The position numbers were made by a program, and so were the translations under genes. The notes under the pieces were generated by a model, which did not search any database, was not told where the DNA came from, and saw only the letters and a list, made by a program, of their open reading frames with translations. Positions 5,818 through 13,543 of a DNA stretch of 13,919 bases are shown piece after piece. Every line of letters begins with the position of its first letter. Positions within the stretch are counted from its first letter, which is position 1. This stretch comes from Flemingiibacterium sp045586505 (GTDB taxonomy: Bacteria > Bacillota > Clostridia > Oscillospirales > CAG-272): the NCBI GenBank assembly GCA_045586505.1, contig JAZNAL010000002.1:1-13919 (forward strand), given 5' to 3'.

Positions 5818-6567
5818 TCATAACCGCATAAACTTCACGTACCGCAAATACAACCCATCAGGGGGTGCAGTCATGCCGGCACGACTTCTGTCGCAGGAAG
5901 CGATAATATCCGCCATATCACGCGGCTCGATCTTGCCGAGCGCCACATCAAGAAGCGTCCCCACAATGATGCGTACCATGTTGTAAAGAAATCCGTCCGC
6001 CGAGATGCGTATGCGAAGCAGATCGCAGTCCTCGATGATGTCAAGATGCCCCACTGTACGCACAGTATCTGCGATATCAGAACCCGAGGACATAAACCCC
6101 GCAAAATCGTGGACACCGATAAACGCACTCGCTGCCTCACGCATACGCGCGACTCCGTCGGGTAAAATCGGCTTCGGGAACTGCCACGCGCGACCACACA
6201 GAAAAGGATCGGGAATGCGCGAGAGCCGTAAAAGATACTCGTATTCCTTCTCTTTTACATCATGCCGCACATGGAAATCCTCTGACACTACCCGCGCGGA
6301 TCTTACCGCAATTCGACGGTCGATGGCGGAATTGAGCGCCATAGGAAGTCGGTCTACAGGTATATTCTTGTCTGTATCAAAGGTGGCATAATAGCACAGC
6401 GCGTGCACGCCCGCATCGGTGCGGGAGCAGCCCTTGACGGGATAGCGCTCACCGTAGACCGCCTCGATTGCGTCCTGCAGCGCGGCTTGTACGGTGTCCT
6501 TCCCTGGCTGTACCTGGTATCCGGCAAAGCCGGTACCGATATATGAAAGTTCAAGTAATATTTTCAT
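5818..6567 (-). CDS. truA: tRNA pseudouridine(38-40) synthase TruA
   Basis: TruA isomerises uridines 38, 39 and 40 in the tRNA anticodon arm to pseudouridine. The 249-residue length is normal. Near the N-terminus is the family pattern YIGTGFAGYQ (9-18). GCSRTDAGVHA (46-56) contains the catalytic Asp51. FLYNMVRIIVGTLL in the second half is the conserved segment of the C-terminal lobe, and the tail has the usual AGMTAPPDGLYL motif. It starts 3 nt after the ecfT stop without a good ribosome binding site, so translation is probably coupled. The order ecfA1-ecfA2-ecfT-truA is conserved across Firmicutes, including Bacillus subtilis. Confidence 0.97.
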   Translation of the reverse strand: MKILLELSYIGTGFAGYQVQPGKDTVQAALQDAIEAVYGERYPVKGCSRTDAGVHALCYYATFDTDKNIPVDRLPMALNSAIDRRIAVRSARVVSEDFHVRHDVKEKEYEYLLRLSRIPDPFLCGRAWQFPKPILPDGVARMREAASAFIGVHDFAGFMSSGSDIADTVRTVGHLDIIEDCDLLRIRISADGFLYNMVRIIVGTLLDVALGKIEPRDMADIIASCDRSRAGMTAPPDGLYLRYVKFMRL

Positions 6568-6570
6568 GTC

Positions 6571-7392
6571 TTATAACGTGATCGCCGAAGGGATCAGATT
6601 CAGTGCAAGGATAACGCATATAAAAGCAACGGTAACCAGCACCGCGCCGAGATCCCTTGCGGCGTATTTAAGCTTTGTCATTCGTGTGCGTCCGTCGCCG
6701 CCGCGGTAACAGCGGCATTCCATTGCCGTGGCAAGGTCATCCGCACGTCTGAACGCGGAGATGAATAGTGGTATAAGAATCGGCACCAGCGCCTTTGCAC
6801 GGCGCATGAGACTGCCCGACTCAAAATCGGCACCCCGCGCCTTCTGTGCGGACATGATCTTATCGGTCTCCTCGATAAGTGTTGGAATAAAGCGCAGAGC
6901 GATGGTCATCATCATGGAAAACTCGTGTACGGGGAGCTTAATCTTGCGAAGCGGTGCAAGCAGGCGTTCAAGACCATCGGTAAGCATAATGGGAGATGTT
7001 GTATATGTCAGAATTATGGTTGTACCGATCAGCATCGCGGTAATGCGAAGGATCATCATAATGGAATATACAACGCCTTCGAGGTAAATATTCACTCTCC
7101 AGAAGCTGATCAGCAGTACGTCACCCGTAGTCCAGAACAGATTGAAAAACGTGGTAAACGCAAGGACGAAGATCAGCGGCTTCATGCTCTTTATTATGGT
7201 CTTCCAGGAAACCTTCGAGACGCATACCAGCAGAATGGCGCTTAAAGTCACCGCGATGAAGGAGTAAACATTCTTCGCAAGAAATACCGCTACGATATAC
7301 GCAATGGTGAGAATTATTTTCATTCGCGGATCGAGCCTATGAAGTACGGTATTTCCCGGGAAAAACTGACCTAAAGTGATATCTTTAATCAT
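6571..7392 (-). CDS. ecfT: ECF transporter transmembrane component EcfT
   Basis: EcfT is the membrane scaffold that links the two ATPases to interchangeable vitamin-binding S components. The 273-residue protein opens with the typical FFPGNTVLHRLDPRMKI segment, has hydrophobic helices at about 25-60, 70-90, 105-135 and 245-268, and carries the cytoplasmic coupling helices. The first coupling motif is QKARGAD (183-189). The second reads AMECRCYRGGDGRT (223-236), where many relatives have AMEARGYRG or similar, so a cysteine replaces the usual alanine. The start overlaps the ecfA2 stop as ATGA. With ecfA1 and ecfA2 it makes a group II (shared) module. The substrate depends on S components encoded elsewhere. 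Confidence 0.96.
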   Translation of the reverse strand: MIKDITLGQFFPGNTVLHRLDPRMKIILTIAYIVAVFLAKNVYSFIAVTLSAILLVCVSKVSWKTIIKSMKPLIFVLAFTTFFNLFWTTGDVLLISFWRVNIYLEGVVYSIMMILRITAMLIGTTIILTYTTSPIMLTDGLERLLAPLRKIKLPVHEFSMMMTIALRFIPTLIEETDKIMSAQKARGADFESGSLMRRAKALVPILIPLFISAFRRADDLATAMECRCYRGGDGRTRMTKLKYAARDLGAVLVTVAFICVILALNLIPSAITL

Positions 7393-8246
7393 TTCTTCCC
7401 TCCCGCAAGTCTGAGGAGCGCCGCTTTGGCATCCTCAACGGTGTAAATACCGTATGGGATGTCAAGTCCGCGTGCGCGAAGCTTATTGCACAGCTCAGTG
7501 ATCTGCGGCACGCTGAGCCCCACGCTTGTAAGCTCATCTGCACGGGCGAAGATCTCGGCAGTCTTACCCTGCATGAAGATCTTCCCGTGATCCATAACGA
7601 TGATCTCGTCCGAATAGCGCGCCATGTCCTCCATAGAGTGGGAGACGATGATCACGGTGTTTTTCTTCTGTCTCTGATAGGAGCGGATTCCGCCGAGTAT
7701 CTCCTCCCGTCCCTGGGGGTCAAGTCCCGCCGCAGGCTCGTCAAGGACCAACACCTCCGGCTCCATTGCCATAATGCCTGCGATAGCTACGCGGCGCTTC
7801 TGACCGCCCGAAAGATCAAAGGGGGATTTGTCAAGCATTTCCGGGGAAATACCGCAAAATATAGCGGCTTCCTCCACTCGCCGTGCGATCTCCGCTTCAT
7901 CAAGCCCCATGTTGGTGGGACCGAAAGCGATATCGCGGCGCACTGTCTCCTCGAAAAGCTGGTATTCCGGATACTGGAACACAAGTCCTACCTTAAAGCG
8001 GAAGCGGCTGATCTTTTTCGGCTCAGCCCAAATGTCCTCTCCGCCAACAAGCACCTGCCCCGATGTTGGGCGGGTAAGCCCATTGAAAAGCTGTACCATA
8101 GTGGATTTTCCGGAGCCGGTGTGACCCATAAGTCCCGTGATAACGCCCGCATTTACTGTGAGCGACACATCATCAAGCGCCGTCTTGCGAAATGGCGTGT
8201 CGGACGAGTATACATATGATACGTTTTTAAGTTCTATGGCTGTCAT
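7389..8246 (-). CDS. ecfA2: ECF transporter ATPase EcfA2
   Basis: This 285-residue ABC ATPase is the second of the heterodimeric pair that powers vitamin uptake at the inner face of the membrane. It has Walker A GHTGSGKST (41-49), the Q-loop at Gln91 (FQYPEYQLF), the signature LSGGQKRRVAIAG (145-157), Walker B VLVLDEPAAGLDP (165-177) with catalytic Glu170, and the switch His203 (VSHSMED). The LDEPAAGLDP form is typical of EcfA2 rather than EcfA1. Its ATG overlaps the ecfA1 stop and its own stop overlaps the ecfT start, both as ATGA, which suggests stoichiometric coupled translation. Confidence 0.96.
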   Translation of the reverse strand: MTAIELKNVSYVYSSDTPFRKTALDDVSLTVNAGVITGLMGHTGSGKSTMVQLFNGLTRPTSGQVLVGGEDIWAEPKKISRFRFKVGLVFQYPEYQLFEETVRRDIAFGPTNMGLDEAEIARRVEEAAIFCGISPEMLDKSPFDLSGGQKRRVAIAGIMAMEPEVLVLDEPAAGLDPQGREEILGGIRSYQRQKKNTVIIVSHSMEDMARYSDEIIVMDHGKIFMQGKTAEIFARADELTSVGLSVPQITELCNKLRARGLDIPYGIYTVEDAKAALLRLAGGKK

Positions 8247-9109
8247 TTATCCTCTCCGAAAAACTTCATTATCTCATCGGCGCATTCGTCAACGGTGAGC
8301 TTGTCTATATCAACATCAAGTCCGGACTTTTTAAGCTCATTCAGCACCTCTACCGTCTGCGGCACATCAAGTCCGATGCGCTCAAGATGCGCAACGTGGC
8401 AGAAAACCTCCGATGGCGTGCCGTCAAGCTCTATTCTGCCGTCGTTAATGACCACCACGCGGTCGCATAGCGCGGCTTCGTTCATGTAGTGGGTGATATG
8501 CAGAACGGTAATGCCGAATTCACGGTTCAGGCGGATGATGGTATCCATGACCTCCCGCCGTCCTGCGGGGTCAAGCATGGCGGTGGATTCATCGAAGATG
8601 ATGCACTTGGGCATCATGGCGATGATTCCCGCAATGGCAACGCGCTGCTTCTGACCGCCCGAGAGCTGGTGGGGCGAATGACGGGCAAATTCAGTCATGC
8701 CTACAGTTTTAAGAGCATCGTCTACACGGCGACGTATCTCGGAGGGCTCGATACCTAAATTCTCGGGACCGAATGCGATGTCTTCCTCAACGATGGTCGC
8801 CACGAGCTGATTATCGGGATTCTGGAACACCATTCCCACGTTCCGACGGTTTTCAAAAAGCTCGTCCTCGGAAAGATCGGGCTTTGTAATATCAAGCCCG
8901 TCAACTGTGATCTTGCCGCTTGTGGGCGTGAGCACCAGATTTATTAGCTTTGCAAGGGTGGATTTTCCCGAGCCGTTATGACCGAGCACAGCCACAAGTG
9001 AGCCGCGCTCAATTTCGAGGTCGAGATCCCGGAGTACGCCGACCTCACTGCCGTCATCGTCGGAATAGGAAAAATTAAGCTTTTCGACTTTAATAAATGG
9101 ATCGTTCAT
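8243..9109 (-). CDS. ecfA1: ECF transporter ATPase EcfA1
   Basis: This is the first ATPase of the ECF energising module, 288 residues long. Motifs are Walker A GHNGSGKST (43-51), Q-loop Gln96 (FQNPDNQLV), signature LSGGQKQRVAIAG (149-161), Walker B IIFDESTAMLDP (170-181) with Glu174, and switch His207 (ITHYM). The DES-AMLDP variant marks EcfA1 as opposed to EcfA2. The ATG has a GGAAAG site about 8 nt upstream and lies 20 nt after the pheA stop. The C-terminal domain is of the length expected for EcfA dimerisation. No S component or riboswitch accompanies the module here. Confidence 0.96.
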   Translation of the reverse strand: MNDPFIKVEKLNFSYSDDDGSEVGVLRDLDLEIERGSLVAVLGHNGSGKSTLAKLINLVLTPTSGKITVDGLDITKPDLSEDELFENRRNVGMVFQNPDNQLVATIVEEDIAFGPENLGIEPSEIRRRVDDALKTVGMTEFARHSPHQLSGGQKQRVAIAGIIAMMPKCIIFDESTAMLDPAGRREVMDTIIRLNREFGITVLHITHYMNEAALCDRVVVINDGRIELDGTPSEVFCHVAHLERIGLDVPQTVEVLNELKKSGLDVDIDKLTVDECADEIMKFFGEDK

Positions 9110-9129
9110 GTTATTCTTTCCAAAAAAGT

Positions 9130-10275
9130 TTATTTCTCGCTGTAATTACCGATAAAACGGAATTCCGAAAGCTCATCTGACAGCGCACAGATGAGGTTGA
9201 ATGTATGTACGTCCGCCATTGAGCCGTTGAAGTCGAGATGGAATCGGTATTCAAAAGGCTGTGAGGGGATCGGGCGGCTTTCGATCTTGGTAAGATTCAG
9301 TCCCAGCGCCGAGAAGTAGCCGAGGATTCGTGACAGTGTACCCTCGCGGTGAGCAAGGGAGAATTGGATGCTTATTTTATCGGCATCTTCGCCGATGGTG
9401 AGATCGCGGGAGATTGCCGCAAAACGAGTGGTGTTATGCTTTTCGTTCTGTATACCGCGCTCCAATATTTCAAGCCCGTAAAGCTCTGCACAGTCGGCGG
9501 ACGCTATAGCCGCAAGATCGCCGCGGGTGGAATGAGAAACGATCTCCGCAGCCTTGGCGGTGTTGGTCGCCTGAGTTGCGATAATGCCCGTGCGGATAAG
9601 ATAATCCGAGCACTGACCGATCGCCTGAGGATGGGACATTATCTCCTTTATATCCTCCACTTTACTTCCCTTTTTTGCAAGCAGACAATGCTCAACGGGA
9701 AGCCTTAAGGATGCGTAAATATAGGCATCGTTGTCCATTATCAGTCTGTATACATCGGTGACCGAGCCATAGGTGGAATTTTCCACGGGAAGAACACCGT
9801 ACTCTATCTCACCTGAGTGTAATGCCGCAAAAATTTCAGCCCAGCTCGCAAAAAATACGATCTCTGCACCCGGGAACATTTTCCGCGCCGCCTGAGACGA
9901 GAATGCACCGTCAACGCCCTGTGCGCCTACCTTTTTGCCCGTGAAATCCTTGGGGACCGACAGCCCATTTGAGAGGGCGTCATTAAAAAACGCACGGCGG
10001 GGTGAATACTGGCTTTTCAGCTCGTACTGATGGAGCTTCGACATATTCATAATACCGTCGTATGTACCGACGAGCTTATCACGCACATCCTCGGGTGAGC
10101 GCGAACCGATCTTATCAAGGACCGCACGCTCACGGGTCTCGTCAAACACCTTCATATTGTTGGCAAGCTTATATTTCGCCACGCTCTCCGCAACACGGAT
10201 GCGTTTTTCCAGAAGGGCTAAGAGCTGTGAGTCGATCTCGTCTATTTCCGCTCTGCAGCGGGCTAAATCTTTCAT
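9130..10275 (-). CDS. pheA: bifunctional chorismate mutase / prephenate dehydratase (P-protein)
   Basis: The enzyme converts chorismate to prephenate and then to phenylpyruvate, the branch leading to phenylalanine. The 381-residue form has an AroQ-type chorismate mutase at about 5-85 (IDEIDSQLLALLEKR, KVFDETRE). The prephenate dehydratase domain spans about 113-290, with GAQGVDGAFSSQAA (117-130), PVENSTYGSV (163-172) and the catalytic-site NTTRF (281-285). The ACT domain at about 300-375 carries the phenylalanine-binding ESRP (332-335) and GTL (312-314, GAL in E. coli), so feedback inhibition is expected. I start at the ATG at 10275, 12 nt after AAGGAG. The frame is open to 10374, but that would overlap the methyltransferase gene and add 33 residues with no place in the family. 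No T-box or leader attenuator is visible in the 68-nt gap upstream. Confidence 0.95.
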   Translation of the reverse strand: MKDLARCRAEIDEIDSQLLALLEKRIRVAESVAKYKLANNMKVFDETRERAVLDKIGSRSPEDVRDKLVGTYDGIMNMSKLHQYELKSQYSPRRAFFNDALSNGLSVPKDFTGKKVGAQGVDGAFSSQAARKMFPGAEIVFFASWAEIFAALHSGEIEYGVLPVENSTYGSVTDVYRLIMDNDAYIYASLRLPVEHCLLAKKGSKVEDIKEIMSHPQAIGQCSDYLIRTGIIATQATNTAKAAEIVSHSTRGDLAAIASADCAELYGLEILERGIQNEKHNTTRFAAISRDLTIGEDADKISIQFSLAHREGTLSRILGYFSALGLNLTKIESRPIPSQPFEYRFHLDFNGSMADVHTFNLICALSDELSEFRFIGNYSEK

Positions 10276-10343
10276 TTCAGAGAACATCTCCTTGGTTATT
10301 GGTATACTATCAAAATGTGTTATATGTGCCGAAGGCATCAAGC

Positions 10344-11210
10344 TTACGCTTGCCAGCGGGCGGATGAGCCGCATGGGAGCACCGCACCTGTCTCAGTAAC
10401 CGGAAGTCCGATCTCGTCGGCGGTGACACTGCCGCCGAATCTTTTAGCGACGTGAAGATGCAGAAGATAACCGGTAGTGGATGCCGACAGCCCCGTGGTG
10501 TAGGAGTTCAAAAGGAAGAACAGCGGCTCGTCCGAGAGCACCTGTGTGGCAAGCGCCACAAGATCATCAATGTTTTCCTCAAGCTTCCAGACCTCGCCCG
10601 ACGGACCGCGTCCGTAGCTTGGCGGATCCATTATGATTCCGTCATACTTATTGCCGCGGCGTATCTCACGCTCCACGAACTTCTTGCAGTCATCGACTAT
10701 ATAGCGTATGGGGGCGTCCGCAAGACCGCAAAGCTTGGCGTTTTCCTTGCACTGCGCCACCATTCCCTTGGCGGCATCCACGTGACATACCGCCGCGCCT
10801 GCCTTTGCGGCGGCAACTGTAGCACCGCCGGTATAGCCGAAAAGATTCAGCACCTTTATGGGTCTTCCCGCACCGCGTATCAGCTCTGTGAACCAGTCCC
10901 AGTTGACCGCCTGCTCGGGAAAAAGTCCCGTATGCTTGAAGCCCATGGGCTTTATAATAAATTCGAGACCGAGGTTACCGTAAGGCAGCTTCCACTCCTC
11001 GGGAAGTCTGTTTTCCTTCCAAGCACCGCCGCCGCTTGATGAACGGCGATAGACCGCGTCAGCGCGCTTCCAGAGCGGGCTTCTCTTTTGATTATGCCAG
11101 ATCACCTGCGGGTCGGGACGAATGAGGATGTATTTTCCCCACCGCTCAAGACGTTCGCCGTCCGAGGTGTCAATAAGCTCGTAATCCTTCCAGTTGTCTG
11201 CCTTCCACAT
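10344..11210 (-). CDS. class I SAM-dependent methyltransferase, RlmI-like (COG1092 type)
   Basis: The 288-residue protein has an N-terminal beta-rich part and a Rossmann methyltransferase domain. Motif I is VLNLFGYTGGAT (120-131), the SAM-ribose acid is Asp145 in HVDAAKGM, and motif IV is IIMDPPSYGRG (192-202). The DPPSYGRG form with an ending of PCGSSARW is typical of the COG1092 group related to 23S rRNA m5C methyltransferase RlmI. Unlike RlmI, I see no N-terminal PUA domain, so the exact RNA target is uncertain and I give no gene symbol. The ATG has AAAGGA upstream, and the gene starts 22 nt after the ruvB stop. It is read as part of the ruv-pheA-ecf run. Confidence 0.88.
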   Translation of the reverse strand: MWKADNWKDYELIDTSDGERLERWGKYILIRPDPQVIWHNQKRSPLWKRADAVYRRSSSGGGAWKENRLPEEWKLPYGNLGLEFIIKPMGFKHTGLFPEQAVNWDWFTELIRGAGRPIKVLNLFGYTGGATVAAAKAGAAVCHVDAAKGMVAQCKENAKLCGLADAPIRYIVDDCKKFVEREIRRGNKYDGIIMDPPSYGRGPSGEVWKLEENIDDLVALATQVLSDEPLFFLLNSYTTGLSASTTGYLLHLHVAKRFGGSVTADEIGLPVTETGAVLPCGSSARWQA

Positions 11211-11232
11211 ATATGTTAATTTCCTTTACTGA

Positions 11233-12324
11233 TTATTTCTCTCCAAGCGACTGCGAAAAAATATCCATCTGACCGCCCTGTGAATCCTGAGCCGAAGACG
11301 CTTCACGCCAGGGCAGATTCAGATGCTCGTAGGCAAGTCGGGTGGCGCATCTTCCGCGAGGTGTGCGGGAGAGGTAGCCGATCTGCATAAGATACGGCTC
11401 GTATACGTCCTCGATGGTGATCGCTTCCTCGCCCACCGTCGCCGCGAGAGTTTCAAGTCCCACGGGGCCGCCGCCGTAGAATGTGATGATGGTTTCAAGC
11501 ATCTTACGGTCAATGTTATCAAGTCCAAGCTCGTCTATCTCCATCATATCAAGCGCCGCGGACGCAGTTTTGCGGTCTATACGACCGTCTCCGCGCACCT
11601 GTGCGAAGTCGCGCACACGCTTTAGGAGGCGGTTGGCGATACGCGGTGTACCGCGAGAACGGGACGCAAGCTCAAGTGAGCCCTCCTCATCGATGGAAAC
11701 ACCAAGTATGCCCGCCGAGCGACGAATAATAAACGCAAGCTCTTCAACGGTGTATAATTCCAGACGCAAAAGAACGCCAAAACGGTCACGGAGCGGGGTT
11801 GTAAGCTGTCCTGCGCGGGTGGTGGCGCCGATCAGTGTAAAGCGCGGGAGCGGTAGATGTATGCTCTGTGCCGAGGGACCCTTTCCGATGATAATATCCA
11901 CCGCATAGTCTTCCATGGCAGGATAGAGTATCTCCTCCACCTGACGCGGCAGGCGGTGGATCTCGTCGATAAACAGCACGTCCTTTTCATTTAAGTTTGT
12001 TAGCAGTGCTACAAGGTCGCCCTGCTTTTCGATAGCGGGACCGCTGGTGACGCGGATGTTTACACCAAGCTCGTTTGCTATAATGTTGGACAGCGTGGTC
12101 TTACCAAGTCCGGGAGGGCCGTATAAGAGCACGTGATCAAGAGTATCCTCGCGGAGTCTTGCCGCATCAATAGAGATTTTTAGATTCTCCTTAGCCTTTG
12201 TCTGACCCACATAATCGTCAAGACAGGTCGGGCGAAGGCTTCGCTCGTTGTCAGCATCCTCAGGCGAAAATTTTGCATCTATAAGTCGATTGTCAAACTC
12301 GTTTTCTTCGTCGAAGTAGTTCAA
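11233..12324 (-). CDS. ruvB: Holliday junction branch migration helicase RuvB
   Basis: RuvB is the hexameric AAA+ motor that pumps DNA through the RuvA-bound Holliday junction. The 363-residue product has LRPTCLDDYVGQ (30-41), Walker A GPPGLGKTT (69-77), Walker B VLFIDEIHR (116-124), sensor 1 GATTRAG (166-172) and the LRDRFG segment with the arginine finger (178-183). The winged-helix C-terminus contains YLSRTPRGRCAT. The start is TTG at 12324, supported by a perfect AAGGAGG 8 nt upstream and by family N-terminal length; no ATG lies nearby. It begins 29 nt after the ruvA stop, completing a ruvC-ruvA-ruvB cluster. I see no LexA-type operator in the part of the operon present. Confidence 0.98.
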   Translation of the reverse strand: MNYFDEENEFDNRLIDAKFSPEDADNERSLRPTCLDDYVGQTKAKENLKISIDAARLREDTLDHVLLYGPPGLGKTTLSNIIANELGVNIRVTSGPAIEKQGDLVALLTNLNEKDVLFIDEIHRLPRQVEEILYPAMEDYAVDIIIGKGPSAQSIHLPLPRFTLIGATTRAGQLTTPLRDRFGVLLRLELYTVEELAFIIRRSAGILGVSIDEEGSLELASRSRGTPRIANRLLKRVRDFAQVRGDGRIDRKTASAALDMMEIDELGLDNIDRKMLETIITFYGGGPVGLETLAATVGEEAITIEDVYEPYLMQIGYLSRTPRGRCATRLAYEHLNLPWREASSAQDSQGGQMDIFSQSLGEK

Positions 12325-12332
12325 TACTCTTC

Positions 12333-12339
12333 CCTCCTT
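12333..12339 (-). promoter_or_regulatory. ribosome binding site fixing the TTG start of ruvB
   Basis: AAGGAGG lies 8 nt before a TTG codon, in the 29-nt ruvA-ruvB gap. It is a full anti-Shine-Dalgarno match and decides the start, since no ATG or GTG is available at a proper distance. Confidence 0.85.
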
Positions 12340-12353
12340 CGTAAGGTGATGGG

Positions 12354-12953
12354 TTATTTCATAAGCCGCTTAAGAGCGGTGGTGATAAGCGTTTCAAGGG
12401 GCATCGCGGATGAGTCTATACCAGACAGCGCCTCAGTAGCCTCGGTTTTGCTGTATCCGAGAACTAAAAGCGCATTTACCGCATCCGACAGCTTGCCGGT
12501 GGATTTTATTCCCACAGGAGCGGCGGTGACGGTGTCCGCACCGAACTCCTTTGCAAGCTTGTCCTTAAGCTCAAGCACTATTCGCGCCGCAGTCTTTGCA
12601 CCGATACCGCTTGCTCTGCCAAGCGCCTTTGTATCAGACGAGCAGACCGCCGCCGCAAACTGCTCAGGTGTAAGGGTTGAGAGGATGGATATCGCCGCCT
12701 TCGGGCCAACACCCGATACGGTAATAAGCTGCTTGAACGCCGAATGCTCCTGCACGGAATAGAAGCCGAAAAGCTCCATTGCATCCTCGCGAACCGCAAG
12801 ATAAGTATATAATTTCACCTTTTCGCCAAGCTTATGAGATATGGCGCCAAGGGTAGTGTTAGAAACGGTCAGCTTGTATCCAACGCCGCCGCAGTCGATG
12901 ACAGCGGTATGATTTTCGGTAAGGCAAAGTTCGCCGTTTAAGTGATAATACAT
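12354..12953 (-). CDS. ruvA: Holliday junction DNA-binding protein RuvA
   Basis: RuvA binds the four-way junction as a tetramer and loads RuvB. The 199-residue protein shows the N-terminal OB-fold (MYYHLNGELC through VREDAMELFGF, 1-64). Domain II follows with two helix-hairpin-helix motifs, ITVSGVGPKAAISIL (77-91) and RASGIGAKTAARIVLEL (113-129). After a linker, domain III (about 155-199, DAVNALLVLGYS) contacts RuvB. The ATG has GGAGG 7 nt upstream, in a 68-nt gap after ruvC. Length and domain order are standard. Confidence 0.97.
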   Translation of the reverse strand: MYYHLNGELCLTENHTAVIDCGGVGYKLTVSNTTLGAISHKLGEKVKLYTYLAVREDAMELFGFYSVQEHSAFKQLITVSGVGPKAAISILSTLTPEQFAAAVCSSDTKALGRASGIGAKTAARIVLELKDKLAKEFGADTVTAAPVGIKSTGKLSDAVNALLVLGYSKTEATEALSGIDSSAMPLETLITTALKRLMK

Positions 12954-12974
12954 GGGTTTACCTCCGGAAAATTA

Positions 12975-12987
12975 TTGCACGGTGCAA
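12975..12987. repeat. short perfect palindrome in the ruvC-ruvA gap
   Basis: TTGCAC, one central base, then GTGCAA lies in the 68-nt gap between ruvC and ruvA, about 22 nt before the ruvA ATG. It has no U-run and does not match the Firmicute LexA box. It may be a small RNA hairpin near the ribosome binding site or chance. Confidence 0.3.
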
Positions 12988-13021
12988 AGCGCAGAGTGCG
13001 TAACTTAGTTGATTTTTCGCT

Positions 13022-13543
13022 TTAATTTTTGCGGTTGCGGTAATAGTCCTGATTGTAGAAGCTCCGTATCTTTGAGCTTCCGGTGTTGGCGTGACAAATG
13101 GCAATGGCGAGAGCATCGCAGGTGTCGTCGAGCTTTGGTGCATTTTCCAGCTTTAGAAGAAGCTCCACCATGTGCATAACTTGCTTTTTAACCGCTCTGC
13201 CGTAGCCGACCACAGACTGCTTTACCTGCAGCGGAGTGTATTCGCTGATGGCGAGCCCATGCTGTCTTGCACAAAGAAGTATTACTCCCCGCGCCTCGGC
13301 AACAGGTACCATAGTCTTTTGGTTTGTGTTGAAAAACAGCTCCTCGATCGCCATTTCATCGGGGTGATACATGTTAATTAGCTCGTCGAGCTGATCGTAT
13401 ATCATCTTAAGTCTTGCATCCACATCCGTGTGCGCGGGAGTCTGAATCGAGCCATGAGCCAGCGTTGTAAAGCGGGAGTTTTTGTATTCGATCACCCCAT
13501 AACCGACGATGGCAATGCCGGGGTCAATTCCCAAAATAATCAT
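13022..13543 (-). CDS. ruvC: crossover junction endodeoxyribonuclease RuvC
   Basis: RuvC is the dimeric metal-dependent nuclease that cuts Holliday junctions symmetrically. The 173-residue protein begins MIILGIDPGIAIVGYG with catalytic Asp7. AIEELFF (65-71) supplies Glu67, and DDTCDALAIAICH (139-151) provides Asp140, Asp143 and the nearby His151, so the acidic active site is complete. VKQSVVGYGRAVKKQV is the conserved DNA-contacting segment. The ATG overlaps the stop of the preceding gene as ATGA, and only a weak GGGGA lies upstream, so translation is probably coupled to that gene. Confidence 0.97.
   Translation of the reverse strand: MIILGIDPGIAIVGYGVIEYKNSRFTTLAHGSIQTPAHTDVDARLKMIYDQLDELINMYHPDEMAIEELFFNTNQKTMVPVAEARGVILLCARQHGLAISEYTPLQVKQSVVGYGRAVKKQVMHMVELLLKLENAPKLDDTCDALAIAICHANTGSSKIRSFYNQDYYRNRKN

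Noticed and set aside
7587..8219. 210-codon plus-strand frame opposite ecfA2
   Set aside because: The opposite strand encodes all ABC ATPase motifs; this is a shadow frame.
10276..10343. Attenuator, T-box or internal promoter in front of pheA
   Set aside because: The 68-nt gap shows no terminator/antiterminator pair, no T-box motif and no convincing -35/-10 pair.
10276..10374. Longer pheA start at 10374
   Set aside because: It overlaps the methyltransferase 3' end and adds 33 residues lying before the chorismate mutase domain; the ribosome binding site favours 10275.
10452..11039. 195-codon plus-strand frame opposite the methyltransferase
   Set aside because: Shadow of a gene with clear SAM-binding and DPPSYGRG motifs; no plausible fold.
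11483..11908. 141-codon Ser/Arg-rich plus-strand frame opposite ruvB
   Set aside because: Low-complexity composition typical of an antisense shadow over a conserved AAA+ gene.
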